Positions 35,457-44,657 of a DNA stretch of 64,000 nt are shown here, one piece after another. The notes below the pieces were generated by a model. That model was given only the letters and a program-made list of their open reading frames with translations, had not been told where the DNA came from and did no database searches. Source of the DNA: Pedobacter caeni (GTDB lineage Bacteria; Bacteroidota; Bacteroidia; Sphingobacteriales; Sphingobacteriaceae); NCBI RefSeq assembly GCF_900129215.1, contig NZ_FQUQ01000004.1, positions 62,001-126,000 of the forward strand, given 5' to 3'. The translations under genes were made by a program, and so were the position numbers. Numbering within the stretch: position 1 is the stretch's first letter; every line of letters starts with the position of its first letter.

Positions 35457-36516
35457 GGCTATGCTCTTTTCTGATGTGCACAGTAGCACTCATCCCTGCA
35501 TTCAGGTTAGATAATGAAGCTAGTGCTCCTTCCAGACGGATTCTTACCGGAATCCGCTGGGCAATCTTCACAAAATTTCCCGTTGCATTATCCGGAGGTA
35601 AAAGCGAAAATCTGGAGCCGGTAGCTGCAGAAAGCGATTCTATTTTTCCTGAAAACTCTTTTCCCGGGAAAGCATCTACTTCGATCGAAACAGGCTCCCC
35701 GATATACATCTTTCCAATCTGTGTTTCCTTAAAATTGGCGATTACCCATTTGCCGGCATCCCGGTCTACAATATAAGCGATGGTTTGTCCGCTTTGCAGC
35801 AATTGTCCGGGCTGGATCGTCCTTCTTCCCATTTTACCATTGTAAGGAGCTACAATCACAGTGTAAGAAGTATTGAGGTCATTCCTTTTGACTACCGCAG
35901 CCCTTCTTTGGATCTCAGAGATCAGCACTTCAGATTGCGCTTTAATGTCGTTCGTTTTAGAAAGTGCGGCCGCATAATCTTCCTGGGCAGCATTATACTC
36001 CGCCTGTGCAACTTCCAGCATACTTTGCATGCTTTCCAATTGCTGACGTGTGGCAGATTCTGCATCAAAAAGTTTTTTATAGCGGTCGTACTCCGCTTGC
36101 TGCTTCCATAATTTAGCTTTGGCAGCACCTATTTTTGCTTTACTTGCTCCTGCTGTAGTACCAGCAGTTTGTATATTACTTTGCAATACGGAAACCTGTG
36201 CTTTTGCATTGGCGAGTGAGGCCATTGCCTCGTCCTGTTGAACCGTATAATCACTGGCATCAATTACCACCAGGGTATCTCCCTTTTTCACCTCCTGGTT
36301 CTCTACATAATGTACAGATTTAATATAACCGTTTACCCTGGCCGTTACCGGGTTGATGTACTCTTCAATTTGTGCATCATTGGTATCCTCGTACCGTAAA
36401 TAAGTAAATACTGTTCTGGTTCCCCAAAACAACAGGACGACCAATACAATAGCTGCAATGACCGTCGTGACGCGTGAAATTATTTTATCTGTTTTATTTT
36501 GTGGTTGAGTGCTCAT
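35449..36516 (-). CDS. HlyD/EmrA-family periplasmic adaptor
   Basis: A 355-residue membrane-fusion protein. One N-terminal helix (about residues 15-35) is followed by a lipoyl half (VENQEVKKGDTLVVIDASDY), a long coiled-coil hairpin (residues about 80-190, AQVSVLQSNIQ to KAQSEVLISEIQRR), the second lipoyl half (VIVAPYNGKMGRRTIQPGQL), and a beta-barrel domain (KWVIANFKETQIGKMYIGEP). It bridges the MFS pump and the TolC channel. It is 2 nt downstream of the tolC-type gene. Confidence 0.95.
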   Translation of the reverse strand: MSTQPQNKTDKIISRVTTVIAAIVLVVLLFWGTRTVFTYLRYEDTNDAQIEEYINPVTARVNGYIKSVHYVENQEVKKGDTLVVIDASDYTVQQDEAMASLANAKAQVSVLQSNIQTAGTTAGASKAKIGAAKAKLWKQQAEYDRYKKLFDAESATRQQLESMQSMLEVAQAEYNAAQEDYAAALSKTNDIKAQSEVLISEIQRRAAVVKRNDLNTSYTVIVAPYNGKMGRRTIQPGQLLQSGQTIAYIVDRDAGKWVIANFKETQIGKMYIGEPVSIEVDAFPGKEFSGKIESLSAATGSRFSLLPPDNATGNFVKIAQRIPVRIRLEGALASLSNLNAGMSATVHIRKEHSHE

Positions 36517-36518
36517 TT

Positions 36519-37862
36519 TTATAGGGTGCCTACTGCTTTTTGTAATTGATAATATTGAATTCTGGCATTTACTTTTGCGGTTGTCAGTTCAAACCGCGAC
36601 TGTAATAACTGTGTCTCTGCATCCAGCAAATCCGTTAGTAAAGCCAATTGGTTGAAATAAGTATTCTGTACAATCCGGTAACTTTCTGAGGCCTGTGTAA
36701 TGTTCTCTGAAGCTACATCGATCCGTTTCAGCGATTCCTGATAGCGGATATAATATTCCTGAACTTCCTGTCTGAGGTTTTCCTTAACCTCCTCATCTTC
36801 CACTTCCTGTCTGTGTAACTGGATTTCCGCCACTTTCACCTTGTGTTTATTGGTGTAGAAAGAAGAAATAGGGACTTTTAACTTCAGCCCTGCCATCCCA
36901 TTACTATACAGGGAAAGTGCATAAGGATAAAACTGGATTTGCGGATAAGCATACATATACTCTCCAAACAAACCAATGGAAGGAAGTACATTCGATTTCA
37001 CCTGTTTCAGTTTCAATGTACCCAAGGCCTGTTCTTTTTCAGAAATCCGGACTTTAAAAGAATGGGTCTCCGCTTCGGACAGGTAATTTCCCAGACCTTT
37101 TAGCATCACAGGCTCGGCTTCCAGTTCTGAAACTACGGGCATCCACAGCACTTCATCCTTCTTACCGATTAACAGGTTGAGTTTTTGTGAAGCAATGTGG
37201 ATGCTGTTTTCTATCTCTGTGAGCAGCATCCTTTGTTTTGATAGACGGAGTTCAGCCCGCAAAACGTCACTTTTAAGGACCGTGCCATTTTTATAAAGCG
37301 CATTGATCTCACGGAGCTGTTTTTCCCGGTCTTTGATGTCTTGCTTTAACAAAGTCTGATAAGAACGGTTACGGTATACATCATAAAAGTAAACCGCAGC
37401 GATGTAATGGACCTCTTGTTTTGTGAGATTCTTTTTCGCAATCGCCAGTTCATTTTCTGTCTTCGATGCAGCGATTTCCCTGTTGGTTTTACCGCCGTTA
37501 TAAATGTTCAGGTAAGCATCCGCAGATACTTTATAATATTTAGGCTCTACCGGATATTGTGAAGGGGTATGAAACAAACCATTTTCATAGATCGGCATCT
37601 GAAAAATATGCGCCAGTACACCATTGGCGGCAATTTCCGGCAGGCGTTCTGAGCGGGCCACCTGAATACCAGCTTCTGCAGCCAATACTTCCAGTTGTTT
37701 CATCTGAAGTTTCCGGCTGTTGCTGTCTGTCAGCTGCCAGACTTCTTTAATGGTAATCGGGATTTCGGGATCAGGGGTTGTTTGTTGTGCATGGACAAAA
37801 AGAGAGGATAAAAGAACGGACATGCACATCCCAAACTTTCTTTTATACGGGCTAAGATTCAT
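36519..37862 (-). CDS. TolC-family outer-membrane channel
   Basis: A 447-residue outer-membrane efflux protein with a signal ending near FVHAQ (about residue 26). Two OEP repeats are visible, with long alpha-helical stretches (LTKQEVHYIAAVYFYDVY and KVKVAEIQLHRQEVEDEEV) typical of the periplasmic tunnel. First gene of a three-gene efflux operon with the adaptor and the MFS pump, and divergent from an AraC regulator over 85 nt. Confidence 0.94.
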   Translation of the reverse strand: MNLSPYKRKFGMCMSVLLSSLFVHAQQTTPDPEIPITIKEVWQLTDSNSRKLQMKQLEVLAAEAGIQVARSERLPEIAANGVLAHIFQMPIYENGLFHTPSQYPVEPKYYKVSADAYLNIYNGGKTNREIAASKTENELAIAKKNLTKQEVHYIAAVYFYDVYRNRSYQTLLKQDIKDREKQLREINALYKNGTVLKSDVLRAELRLSKQRMLLTEIENSIHIASQKLNLLIGKKDEVLWMPVVSELEAEPVMLKGLGNYLSEAETHSFKVRISEKEQALGTLKLKQVKSNVLPSIGLFGEYMYAYPQIQFYPYALSLYSNGMAGLKLKVPISSFYTNKHKVKVAEIQLHRQEVEDEEVKENLRQEVQEYYIRYQESLKRIDVASENITQASESYRIVQNTYFNQLALLTDLLDAETQLLQSRFELTTAKVNARIQYYQLQKAVGTL

Positions 37863-37925
37863 ATAGATAAATTAATGGCACAAATTTCGGCTAAGAATTG
37901 TTTCTTTATTTTATCTAAACTGACA

Positions 37926-37933
37926 TATATTTG
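37926..37933 (+). promoter_or_regulatory. -7 promoter box of the AraC regulator gene
   Basis: TATATTTG, 14 nt upstream of the ATG at 37948. The divergent efflux-operon promoter must lie in the remaining 60 nt; only a weak AAATTTG was noted there. Confidence 0.5.
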
Positions 37934-37947
37934 TTCAAACCAGCCAT

Positions 37948-38763
37948 ATGAATACTTTAAGCAATGAAGCCTTATTATCTGCCATCGATGCCCATAAGAA
38001 AAGCACTTATGTATGGCATAGTAAGTTTGAAGATCGTTTCAGGCATCATAAACACAGAAAAGGGCAACTCACCTATGTAGAAGGTGGTGTCATTTTTCTA
38101 TATGCAAACGACAAATCTTATTTCATTCCGGCCCGGCATTACCTTTGGATTCCTGCAGGTGTAGCACATCATTTACAACACCGCTACCGTGCAGCTATTG
38201 TCCGCAATATTTATTTTGATACCACTGCCGAAGAGAACAATCCTTTTTTTGACCATATCGGGATTTACCCTGTGAATAGCCTGTTGCTGGAAATGCTAAA
38301 ATTTTCTGAGCATTGGAATGGGGATATTTATCCGGGAACGCATGAATATGGCTTTCTGAATACCATACAAAACATTCTCCCTACCATCAGCATACATCCC
38401 CTCCCGATCGTTGTTCCAACTACGGAGAATGAAAGACTCCGACCTGTGTTATGGTATATTCATCAGCATTTAGCAGATGAACTTACCCTGGAAGTGATTG
38501 CTGCTGCGACAGGTTTCAGTGAACGTACATTATCAAGGGTATTTCAGGCCTCACTCGACATCTCTTTTTTCCAATACCTGAAACTGGTCAGGATCACAAA
38601 AGCCATGGAGAAACTCCTGGAAAGCGACCTGACCATTAGCGAAATTGCTTATGAAGTAGGCTACGACAGCATATCCTCCTTTAGCAATACCTTTTTTAAG
38701 ATGACAGGCCGCAGGCCTTCTACCTTTAAAGAATTGAAAATAGCGAGTTTGGGTACCGATTAA
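37948..38763 (+). CDS. AraC-family regulator, likely of the efflux operon
   Basis: A 271-residue protein with an N-terminal cupin sensor (YVEGGVIFLYANDKSYFIPA, WIPAGVAHHL) and a C-terminal double helix-turn-helix (LTLEVIAAATGFSERTLSRV, LTISEIAYEVGYDSISSFS). Divergently placed from the TolC-HlyD-MFS operon, the classic layout for a local regulator. Its stop shares TTAA with the convergent GNAT gene. Confidence 0.92.
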   Translation: MNTLSNEALLSAIDAHKKSTYVWHSKFEDRFRHHKHRKGQLTYVEGGVIFLYANDKSYFIPARHYLWIPAGVAHHLQHRYRAAIVRNIYFDTTAEENNPFFDHIGIYPVNSLLLEMLKFSEHWNGDIYPGTHEYGFLNTIQNILPTISIHPLPIVVPTTENERLRPVLWYIHQHLADELTLEVIAAATGFSERTLSRVFQASLDISFFQYLKLVRITKAMEKLLESDLTISEIAYEVGYDSISSFSNTFFKMTGRRPSTFKELKIASLGTD

Positions 38764-39233
38764 TTACCTTGAGCTTCTTCAGGCTCCGTATGTTGTCGGA
38801 GTTGTTTTGGCCCCTGTGGCCAGATGAAGCAGGTAGACTGTTTTTTCCAGCCCAGGCTTTTATAAAAATCTCCTTTTCCCGGAGCTGCAGTCAGGTTTAC
38901 GAAATGATAGTTATCACCCAGTTTCTCATTCAGGGCATTGACCAGGTATTTACCCAAACCATTTCCCTGAAAATCAGGATCCACAATTATATCGGCCAGA
39001 ACCGCATAATATCTTCCGTCATCTACAGTTCTTCCGAAGGCGATCAGCTGGTCTTCCTTATAAATGAATAGCGTCCAGCTACTTCTTCTAAATGCTGCTT
39101 CTATTTCTATCTCTTCCCTTTTCCTCCAGTCTACCTTGGCAAAAAGCTCACATACATAAGCCCAGTCTACAGTCGACAAATCAGGGTTGATTTTATAAGT
39201 CAGGTCATTCACATTTATTTTGCTCGGAGACAT
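38760..39233 (-). CDS. GNAT-family N-acetyltransferase
   Basis: A 157-residue acetyltransferase using the ATG at 39233 (MSPSKINVND); an in-frame extension to 39350 lacks family features. Motif A is VLADIIVDPDFQGNGLGKYL and motif B is FYKSLGWKKQ. The C-terminal tail (CFIWPQGPKQLRQH) is short and polar. Acceptor unknown. Similar proteins in Bacteroidota are annotated simply as GNAT. Confidence 0.88.
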   Translation of the reverse strand: MSPSKINVNDLTYKINPDLSTVDWAYVCELFAKVDWRKREEIEIEAAFRRSSWTLFIYKEDQLIAFGRTVDDGRYYAVLADIIVDPDFQGNGLGKYLVNALNEKLGDNYHFVNLTAAPGKGDFYKSLGWKKQSTCFIWPQGPKQLRQHTEPEEAQGN

Positions 39234-39465
39234 ATTTAGCTTAAAGATTTTAATTGGGATACAAATATCAGTAATTAATTCTTCTCTATTTAATCCTTTA
39301 GAGGATTGTGGAAAAATGTAGGAGGTAGCCCTGGCAATTGTTTTAAACAAAAGTCACATCATAATCGCTACAATAGATGGTTGAATTGCGCTTCTTGAAA
39401 ATAAAAAAATAATATTTATCTTATGAGGAAAAATAAGTATAATTGCTACGACTAATTAACCTCTT

Positions 39466-41469
39466 ATGAACAAGATAAAATTGCTGTTATCAGGCTTTTT
39501 TTTATTGGTTTCTCTGTGTTCTTATGCTCAGAAAACTGAAGTTATTCTCAAAACTTTTAAATATGGCAAGGTTGATCCGGCCGAATTCGACACCAAAGGA
39601 ACAGGAGTAGATTCTGCCGCTTCCGCTGTAGCATTGTTCGACACGGGCAGAGGGTGGTTCGAAATCAGCCCCAGGACAAAAAATTTCGTTTATATATATG
39701 AACGCCATACCCGCTACAAAATCATCAATAAAAACAGCTATGATCTGGCGAATTTAGAGGTTTCACTTTATCGGGACACTGATGCTGAAACAATCCTGGA
39801 TAATATGGATGCGGCAACCTACAACATGGAGAATGGAAAAATGGTGGTGAGCAAAATCAGTAAGGATGCTAAATTTTCCGAAAAACAGGATAAAAACTTT
39901 ACCGTAAAAAAGTTCACGCTCCCAAATGTAAAGGAAGGCTCCATTATTGAATATAAATACAGAATCAAATCCGATTTTATCTTCACGCTCAAACCCTGGT
40001 ATTTTCAGAAGGAAATTCCGGTGTTGTACTCCAGTTACCAGATCAGGGTTCCTGAGTATTTTTCCTATAAGGCGACCGCTGCCGGCTTCATTCTTTTAAA
40101 AACAAGCAATGAGCTCCAAAACGAAACCTATTCTTCAGGTGGAAGCCAAATCCAGGCAACTGTGAAACAGTCGACCTATCTCGCAGAGCATGTTCCGGCA
40201 TTAAAGGCTGAACGTTTCATTACCACCTTACAGGATTATATCAGTAAGGTTGAATTTGAGTTGAGCTCGACCCAATTTCCGGGCTCCATGTACAAGGAAT
40301 ACACCTCTACATGGCCCAAAATCGTATCCACCTTAAAGGACGAAGAGAAATTCGGCTCATTTACAGACAAAAGAAGCTATAACAAAACCCTTGTACAACA
40401 ACTGGTTAAAGGGGAAACCAATCCCGACAGCATTGTCCGAATCTTATTCAATCATGTTAAAAACAATGTAAAATGGAATGATGAACATAGCAAGTATGCG
40501 ACGTTCACAACTCCAAAAGCGGTCTTTGAGAAGAAATCAGGAAATTCAGCAGACATTAACCTTAGTTTATATAGTTTGCTGAACGAAACCAGTGTCAAAG
40601 CATTTCCGGTATTACTGAGCACGAGAGAAAATGGAATGCATCCCGGATTCCCAATGCTCACTCAATTTGACAATGTAATTGTAGCCGTGCTCATTGGGGA
40701 GAAATACCTTCTTCTGGATGCCACGGATAAAGATCATGTTCCCGGTTTAATTTCTTATCAAAACCTTAATCATGAAGGCTTCAGAATTGATTTAGAACAA
40801 AAAAACGGAGAATGGATGTCTCTGGAAGAAGAAAAAATAAGTAAGAAAACCATCACTTATAGCCTGACTCTGGATACGGACAACAAATTGAAGGGCAGAC
40901 TTTTTCTTAGTGCCAATCATTACGAAGCACTGGGTCGGCGGGAACATTACAGAAGTTCTGCAAATGAGGAGGAATATCTAAAAAAATACAAAGGAGACAA
41001 ACCTGGCCTGAGTATCAGCAATTACCAGCTGACCAATTTAAACCTGGTTGAAGAACCGCTCTCTGAAGCAATGGATGTATTAATTGAAGATAATGTGGAA
41101 GAAGCGGGAAATCTGGTCTATTTAAATCCTTTGCTTTTTGATCAAACCAAAGAAAATCCCTTCAAACTGGAAGAACGCAAATTTCCGGTAGATTTTGGTT
41201 ACCCTACTGAGGAAAACTACCGCATTACCATTGAGTTTCCAAAGGGATATCAATTGGATAAAACCCCAAAAAATGAAAAGATGATTTTACCTGACGAGAG
41301 TGCTGTTTTTGTATTTATGACAGCAGCAGAAGAAAACAAGCTGCTCCTGAACAGTAAAATCACCATTAAGAAGGCCCTTTATACCTCAGAAGAATATAAA
41401 GATCTGAAAGAGCTCTTCAAAAATATTGTGAGAAAACAGGCAGAACAAATTGTATTTAAAAAGATTTAA
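39466..41469 (+). CDS. DUF3857 protein with degenerate transglutaminase-like domain
   Basis: A 667-residue exported protein with a signal ending at SYAQ. DUF3857 (about residues 50-210, with YERHTRYKIINKNSYDLANL) precedes a transglutaminase-like segment (about 310-440). The expected catalytic Cys is missing: the corresponding stretch reads KKSGNSADINLSLYSLL, and the His position reads FDNVIVAV, although LLLDATD keeps the Asp. A C-terminal beta domain (DUF3858-like) follows. Probably a non-enzymatic partner. It overlaps the next gene by 1 nt (TAATG). Confidence 0.86.
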   Translation: MNKIKLLLSGFFLLVSLCSYAQKTEVILKTFKYGKVDPAEFDTKGTGVDSAASAVALFDTGRGWFEISPRTKNFVYIYERHTRYKIINKNSYDLANLEVSLYRDTDAETILDNMDAATYNMENGKMVVSKISKDAKFSEKQDKNFTVKKFTLPNVKEGSIIEYKYRIKSDFIFTLKPWYFQKEIPVLYSSYQIRVPEYFSYKATAAGFILLKTSNELQNETYSSGGSQIQATVKQSTYLAEHVPALKAERFITTLQDYISKVEFELSSTQFPGSMYKEYTSTWPKIVSTLKDEEKFGSFTDKRSYNKTLVQQLVKGETNPDSIVRILFNHVKNNVKWNDEHSKYATFTTPKAVFEKKSGNSADINLSLYSLLNETSVKAFPVLLSTRENGMHPGFPMLTQFDNVIVAVLIGEKYLLLDATDKDHVPGLISYQNLNHEGFRIDLEQKNGEWMSLEEEKISKKTITYSLTLDTDNKLKGRLFLSANHYEALGRREHYRSSANEEEYLKKYKGDKPGLSISNYQLTNLNLVEEPLSEAMDVLIEDNVEEAGNLVYLNPLLFDQTKENPFKLEERKFPVDFGYPTEENYRITIEFPKGYQLDKTPKNEKMILPDESAVFVFMTAAEENKLLLNSKITIKKALYTSEEYKDLKELFKNIVRKQAEQIVFKKI

Positions 41470-43367
41470 TGAAAAAGAAATTATTGTTGTCGGTCCTGCT
41501 GAGCATTACCGGTGTTTGTGGCTATGCCCAGGGGGAGTATGATGTCAGCAAAATTCCTGCAAACCTGATTGAAAATGCAGCTGTAGTCATCAGAAATGAA
41601 GAGATGACTTATGAAGTTAAGGGTTTGGGGAGTGCCAGGCAGGATTATAAAACTGCTGTAACGATCTTAAATAAAAAGGGAGAAGGAGCTTCTAATATGT
41701 ATGAGCATTATGACAAATTCTCTAATGTATACAACCTGAAAGCAACACTCTATGATGCAAAAGGCATCAGGATAAAGGAGTATCGTTCTTCGGATTTCAA
41801 AGACAGGAGTGCAGTATCAGGCGGCACCTTATATTCCGATAGCAGGATTAAATTCCTGGAGTTTTTGTACGCCTCATTTCCTTATACTATTGAATATAGC
41901 TATAGTGTGGATTATAGTGGAATTTTAAACTACCCTTCCTGGAACCCTGCAAGTTCATGGGCCATGGCGGTAGAACAATCTTCTTACACTTTTAAAATCC
42001 CCAGATCATTCAGCTTTAAACAACTGAATAGCAAGGGACTAAAACCCGACTCTACCAGCATTAAAGATGTGATGCAATACCGATGGTCCTGTGCAGCCGT
42101 TCCTGCCCTGGTTCATGAACCCCTGAGCACGGGTTTAAAAGAAGTGAATCCATGGGTGATGCTGGCACCAGATCAATTCGAATATGACAACTCTAAGGCC
42201 AATATTGAAAACTGGAAAAATCTGGGTAGCTGGCTCTATCAGTTGAGCAGCGGATCACAGACATTGCCACCCCCGGCCAAATTAAAAGTACAGGAACTTA
42301 TAAAGGGAGCAAAATCACCAAAAGAGAAGATCAAAGTGCTTTACCGGCATTTACAGGAGAACACCAGGTACGTTGGTGTTCAACTTGGTATTGGTGGATA
42401 TACCCCTATTGTGGCGGAGAAAGTATCTGCAGTTAACTATGGAGATTGCAAAGGCCTTTCCAATTATATGAAAGCCATGCTTCAGGAAGCCGGAATTAAA
42501 TCTGACCTGGTAGTGATCGGAAATGGATTACCTTCCCTTAACCGCAAATACGCCAGCATGAACCAGGCAAACCACATGATTCTTTGTGTACCTATGGAGA
42601 AAGACACCACCTGGCTGGAATGTACCAGTAACTATGACCCTACAGGATTCATTGGCAATGACAATTCGGGAAGAACGGTTTTACTCGTTACTGAAGATGG
42701 AGGTAAATTGGTGGAAACCCCTGTTTTAAGTGCCAATAGCAATTATTTAAAAAGGAGTACCAAAGTCAACCTGAATGAGGAAGGTAATGCAGACATACAG
42801 ATCGATACAAAGTATGCAAATGCACAATATGAAGACCGTATCGGCTTGATGCTGATAGAGCCCGTAACTCAGCATAAAAGCATCATGAACTCACTTGGAG
42901 TCCCTAATATGGAGATCAGTTCCCTGAAATATACGCAACCGGATAAAGATATCCCTTTACTGAACGAAAGTATTACCTTAAAAAGCAGCGGTTTGTTAAC
43001 CGGAGGAGGGGGCAAGTTATTTATCATGCTGAACCTGCTGAACAGACAGGAAAACAACCTGATACCAATTGAAAAGCGCAAGACTTCCTTTGCAGTTAAA
43101 TATGGTTATCTTGATGAAGATGAGATCATTTATACGATACCCAAAGGTTTTAAAGTAGAATTTGTCCCTAAAGACATTGTCATAGATTCTGAATTTGGAA
43201 AGTATACCGCAAAGGTTGTTGCCAAAGACAATACACTCATTTATACCAGGAGCAAAACCATCATTAACAAACAATATCCTGCTGAGAAATACAATGATTA
43301 TGTCGCTTTTCAGAAAAAGCTGCATCAGGCAGATAAACAAAAAAGTATCCTGGCTAAAATAGAATAG
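41469..43367 (+). CDS. DUF3857 and transglutaminase-domain protein
   Basis: A 632-residue exported protein (signal ending at GYAQ). Domain order is the same as in the previous gene, but the transglutaminase core is intact: Cys in YGDCKGLSNYMKAML, His in NQANHMILCV, and Asp in NYDPTG. This suggests an active cysteine hydrolase or crosslinking enzyme in the periplasm or on the surface; substrate unknown. The 1-nt overlap with the upstream paralogue suggests that they are made in similar amounts. Confidence 0.88.
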   Translation: MKKKLLLSVLLSITGVCGYAQGEYDVSKIPANLIENAAVVIRNEEMTYEVKGLGSARQDYKTAVTILNKKGEGASNMYEHYDKFSNVYNLKATLYDAKGIRIKEYRSSDFKDRSAVSGGTLYSDSRIKFLEFLYASFPYTIEYSYSVDYSGILNYPSWNPASSWAMAVEQSSYTFKIPRSFSFKQLNSKGLKPDSTSIKDVMQYRWSCAAVPALVHEPLSTGLKEVNPWVMLAPDQFEYDNSKANIENWKNLGSWLYQLSSGSQTLPPPAKLKVQELIKGAKSPKEKIKVLYRHLQENTRYVGVQLGIGGYTPIVAEKVSAVNYGDCKGLSNYMKAMLQEAGIKSDLVVIGNGLPSLNRKYASMNQANHMILCVPMEKDTTWLECTSNYDPTGFIGNDNSGRTVLLVTEDGGKLVETPVLSANSNYLKRSTKVNLNEEGNADIQIDTKYANAQYEDRIGLMLIEPVTQHKSIMNSLGVPNMEISSLKYTQPDKDIPLLNESITLKSSGLLTGGGGKLFIMLNLLNRQENNLIPIEKRKTSFAVKYGYLDEDEIIYTIPKGFKVEFVPKDIVIDSEFGKYTAKVVAKDNTLIYTRSKTIINKQYPAEKYNDYVAFQKKLHQADKQKSILAKIE

Positions 43368-43380
43368 CCAGGATATTCTT
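43346..43380. terminator. Bidirectional terminator with stop codon inside
   Basis: Perfect 11-bp stem TATCCTGGCTA/TAGCCAGGATA (43346-43356 with 43365-43375), followed by TTCTT and more T-rich sequence on the + strand and preceded by A-rich sequence for the other direction. The TAG stop of the upstream gene is in the right arm. Confidence 0.75.
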
Positions 43381-43382
43381 AT

Positions 43383-44657
43383 TTATTTCTTTCCTACTAC
43401 TACTTTGGTAAAATCAGCAGTATTCAAATATTGATTGGCCAGTTGTTTCAAATCTTCAGCCGTGATCGTTTTTACCGTTTCGATATAGTTATCATAATAG
43501 GTATAATCCAAACCTGAGAAATAAGCGTTCTTAAATTTATCAGCATGAGAGAACGCATTCTCCAAACTGCCAAGCATAGAGCCAAGCATATAGTTGCGGA
43601 CAAGATTTAACTCTTCTGAACTCACTGTTTCTGTTTTCAGCAATTCAATTTCTTTCTCAATTTCTATCAGCGCATCCTTGCAAACGGCAGCACCAACTTC
43701 TGTAGCAATAAAGAAATAACCTGCGTCTTTTAAGGAGACGATGGCAGAACCGATTCCGTAAGTATAGCCTTTATCTTCGCGGATATTTGCCATTAACCTG
43801 GACCCGAAATAACCGCCCAGCAGGCAATTCATCACCTGAAATCCGGCAAAATCTTTATGTTTTCTGGTGATGGCCAGTGAGCCCATCCGGATGGCAGACT
43901 GAATGGCATCAGAGCGCTCCACCAGCAACTCCCCTTTTGTTCCGCCATTGAATTCAAATTTATTGACCTCAGAAATTTCATGGTTGTCCCATTCTTTTCC
44001 AAGAAAACTGTTCAGCAGGTCAAATTCTTTTTGTTCGAATTTACCGGCCACAATGACCGTACAGTTTTCAGGTTTATAGGCTGCTTTAAAATAGCTCAGT
44101 AAATCTGCCTGTTGTATCGCCTCATAATCCGATGCTTCGATATTGGAACCATAACTGGAATCACCAAAAATGGCATGTGCAAAGTGTTTCCTGGCCAGGA
44201 AATCATTCTTTTGCAAGCTTACCTGCAGAGATTGTTTTTGGTTCTGGATAAAAATATCCAGCTCCTGCTGAGGAAAAATACTCTCATTCAGGATCGATCT
44301 CAGGATAGGTAATACAGATGCCAGGTGCTTATTTAAGGTATATACCTTTACGCTGGACTGATCCGCGCCATATTCTGTTTGCAGAAAAGCGCCATAATAA
44401 TCCACTTTCTCCGCAATATCTTTAGCAGTTAATTTTCCTGTTCCGTTATTGATCAGGTGACTTACCGACACCGACTGAAGTGGTTTTAACTGGTCCCAGT
44501 TTACATTTTCAAATATAAACTCAATACGTACCAGTTCCTGTTTACCTGCATTGATGGTAAATACAGGAATCCCATTATCCAGTTGTTGCTTTAATGGTTC
44601 AATAAAATTTATTTCATCCACCTGTCTTGATTCAGGCGCTAACGTACGATTAAGCAT
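43383..44657 (-). CDS. M16-family peptidase-like protein, non-catalytic subunit
   Basis: A 424-residue protein of the pitrilysin/processing-peptidase family. It lacks the zinc motif HxxEH in its first domain (the place reads QSVSVSHLINNGTGKL), whereas the R/Y pair of the second domain is seen in GSLAITRKHKDFAGFQ and LMANIREDKGYTYGIG. Such degenerate subunits pair with a catalytic M16 partner, here the gene upstream, with which it overlaps by 8 nt. No signal peptide is seen, so the pair is probably cytoplasmic. Confidence 0.9.
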   Translation of the reverse strand: MLNRTLAPESRQVDEINFIEPLKQQLDNGIPVFTINAGKQELVRIEFIFENVNWDQLKPLQSVSVSHLINNGTGKLTAKDIAEKVDYYGAFLQTEYGADQSSVKVYTLNKHLASVLPILRSILNESIFPQQELDIFIQNQKQSLQVSLQKNDFLARKHFAHAIFGDSSYGSNIEASDYEAIQQADLLSYFKAAYKPENCTVIVAGKFEQKEFDLLNSFLGKEWDNHEISEVNKFEFNGGTKGELLVERSDAIQSAIRMGSLAITRKHKDFAGFQVMNCLLGGYFGSRLMANIREDKGYTYGIGSAIVSLKDAGYFFIATEVGAAVCKDALIEIEKEIELLKTETVSSEELNLVRNYMLGSMLGSLENAFSHADKFKNAYFSGLDYTYYDNYIETVKTITAEDLKQLANQYLNTADFTKVVVGKK

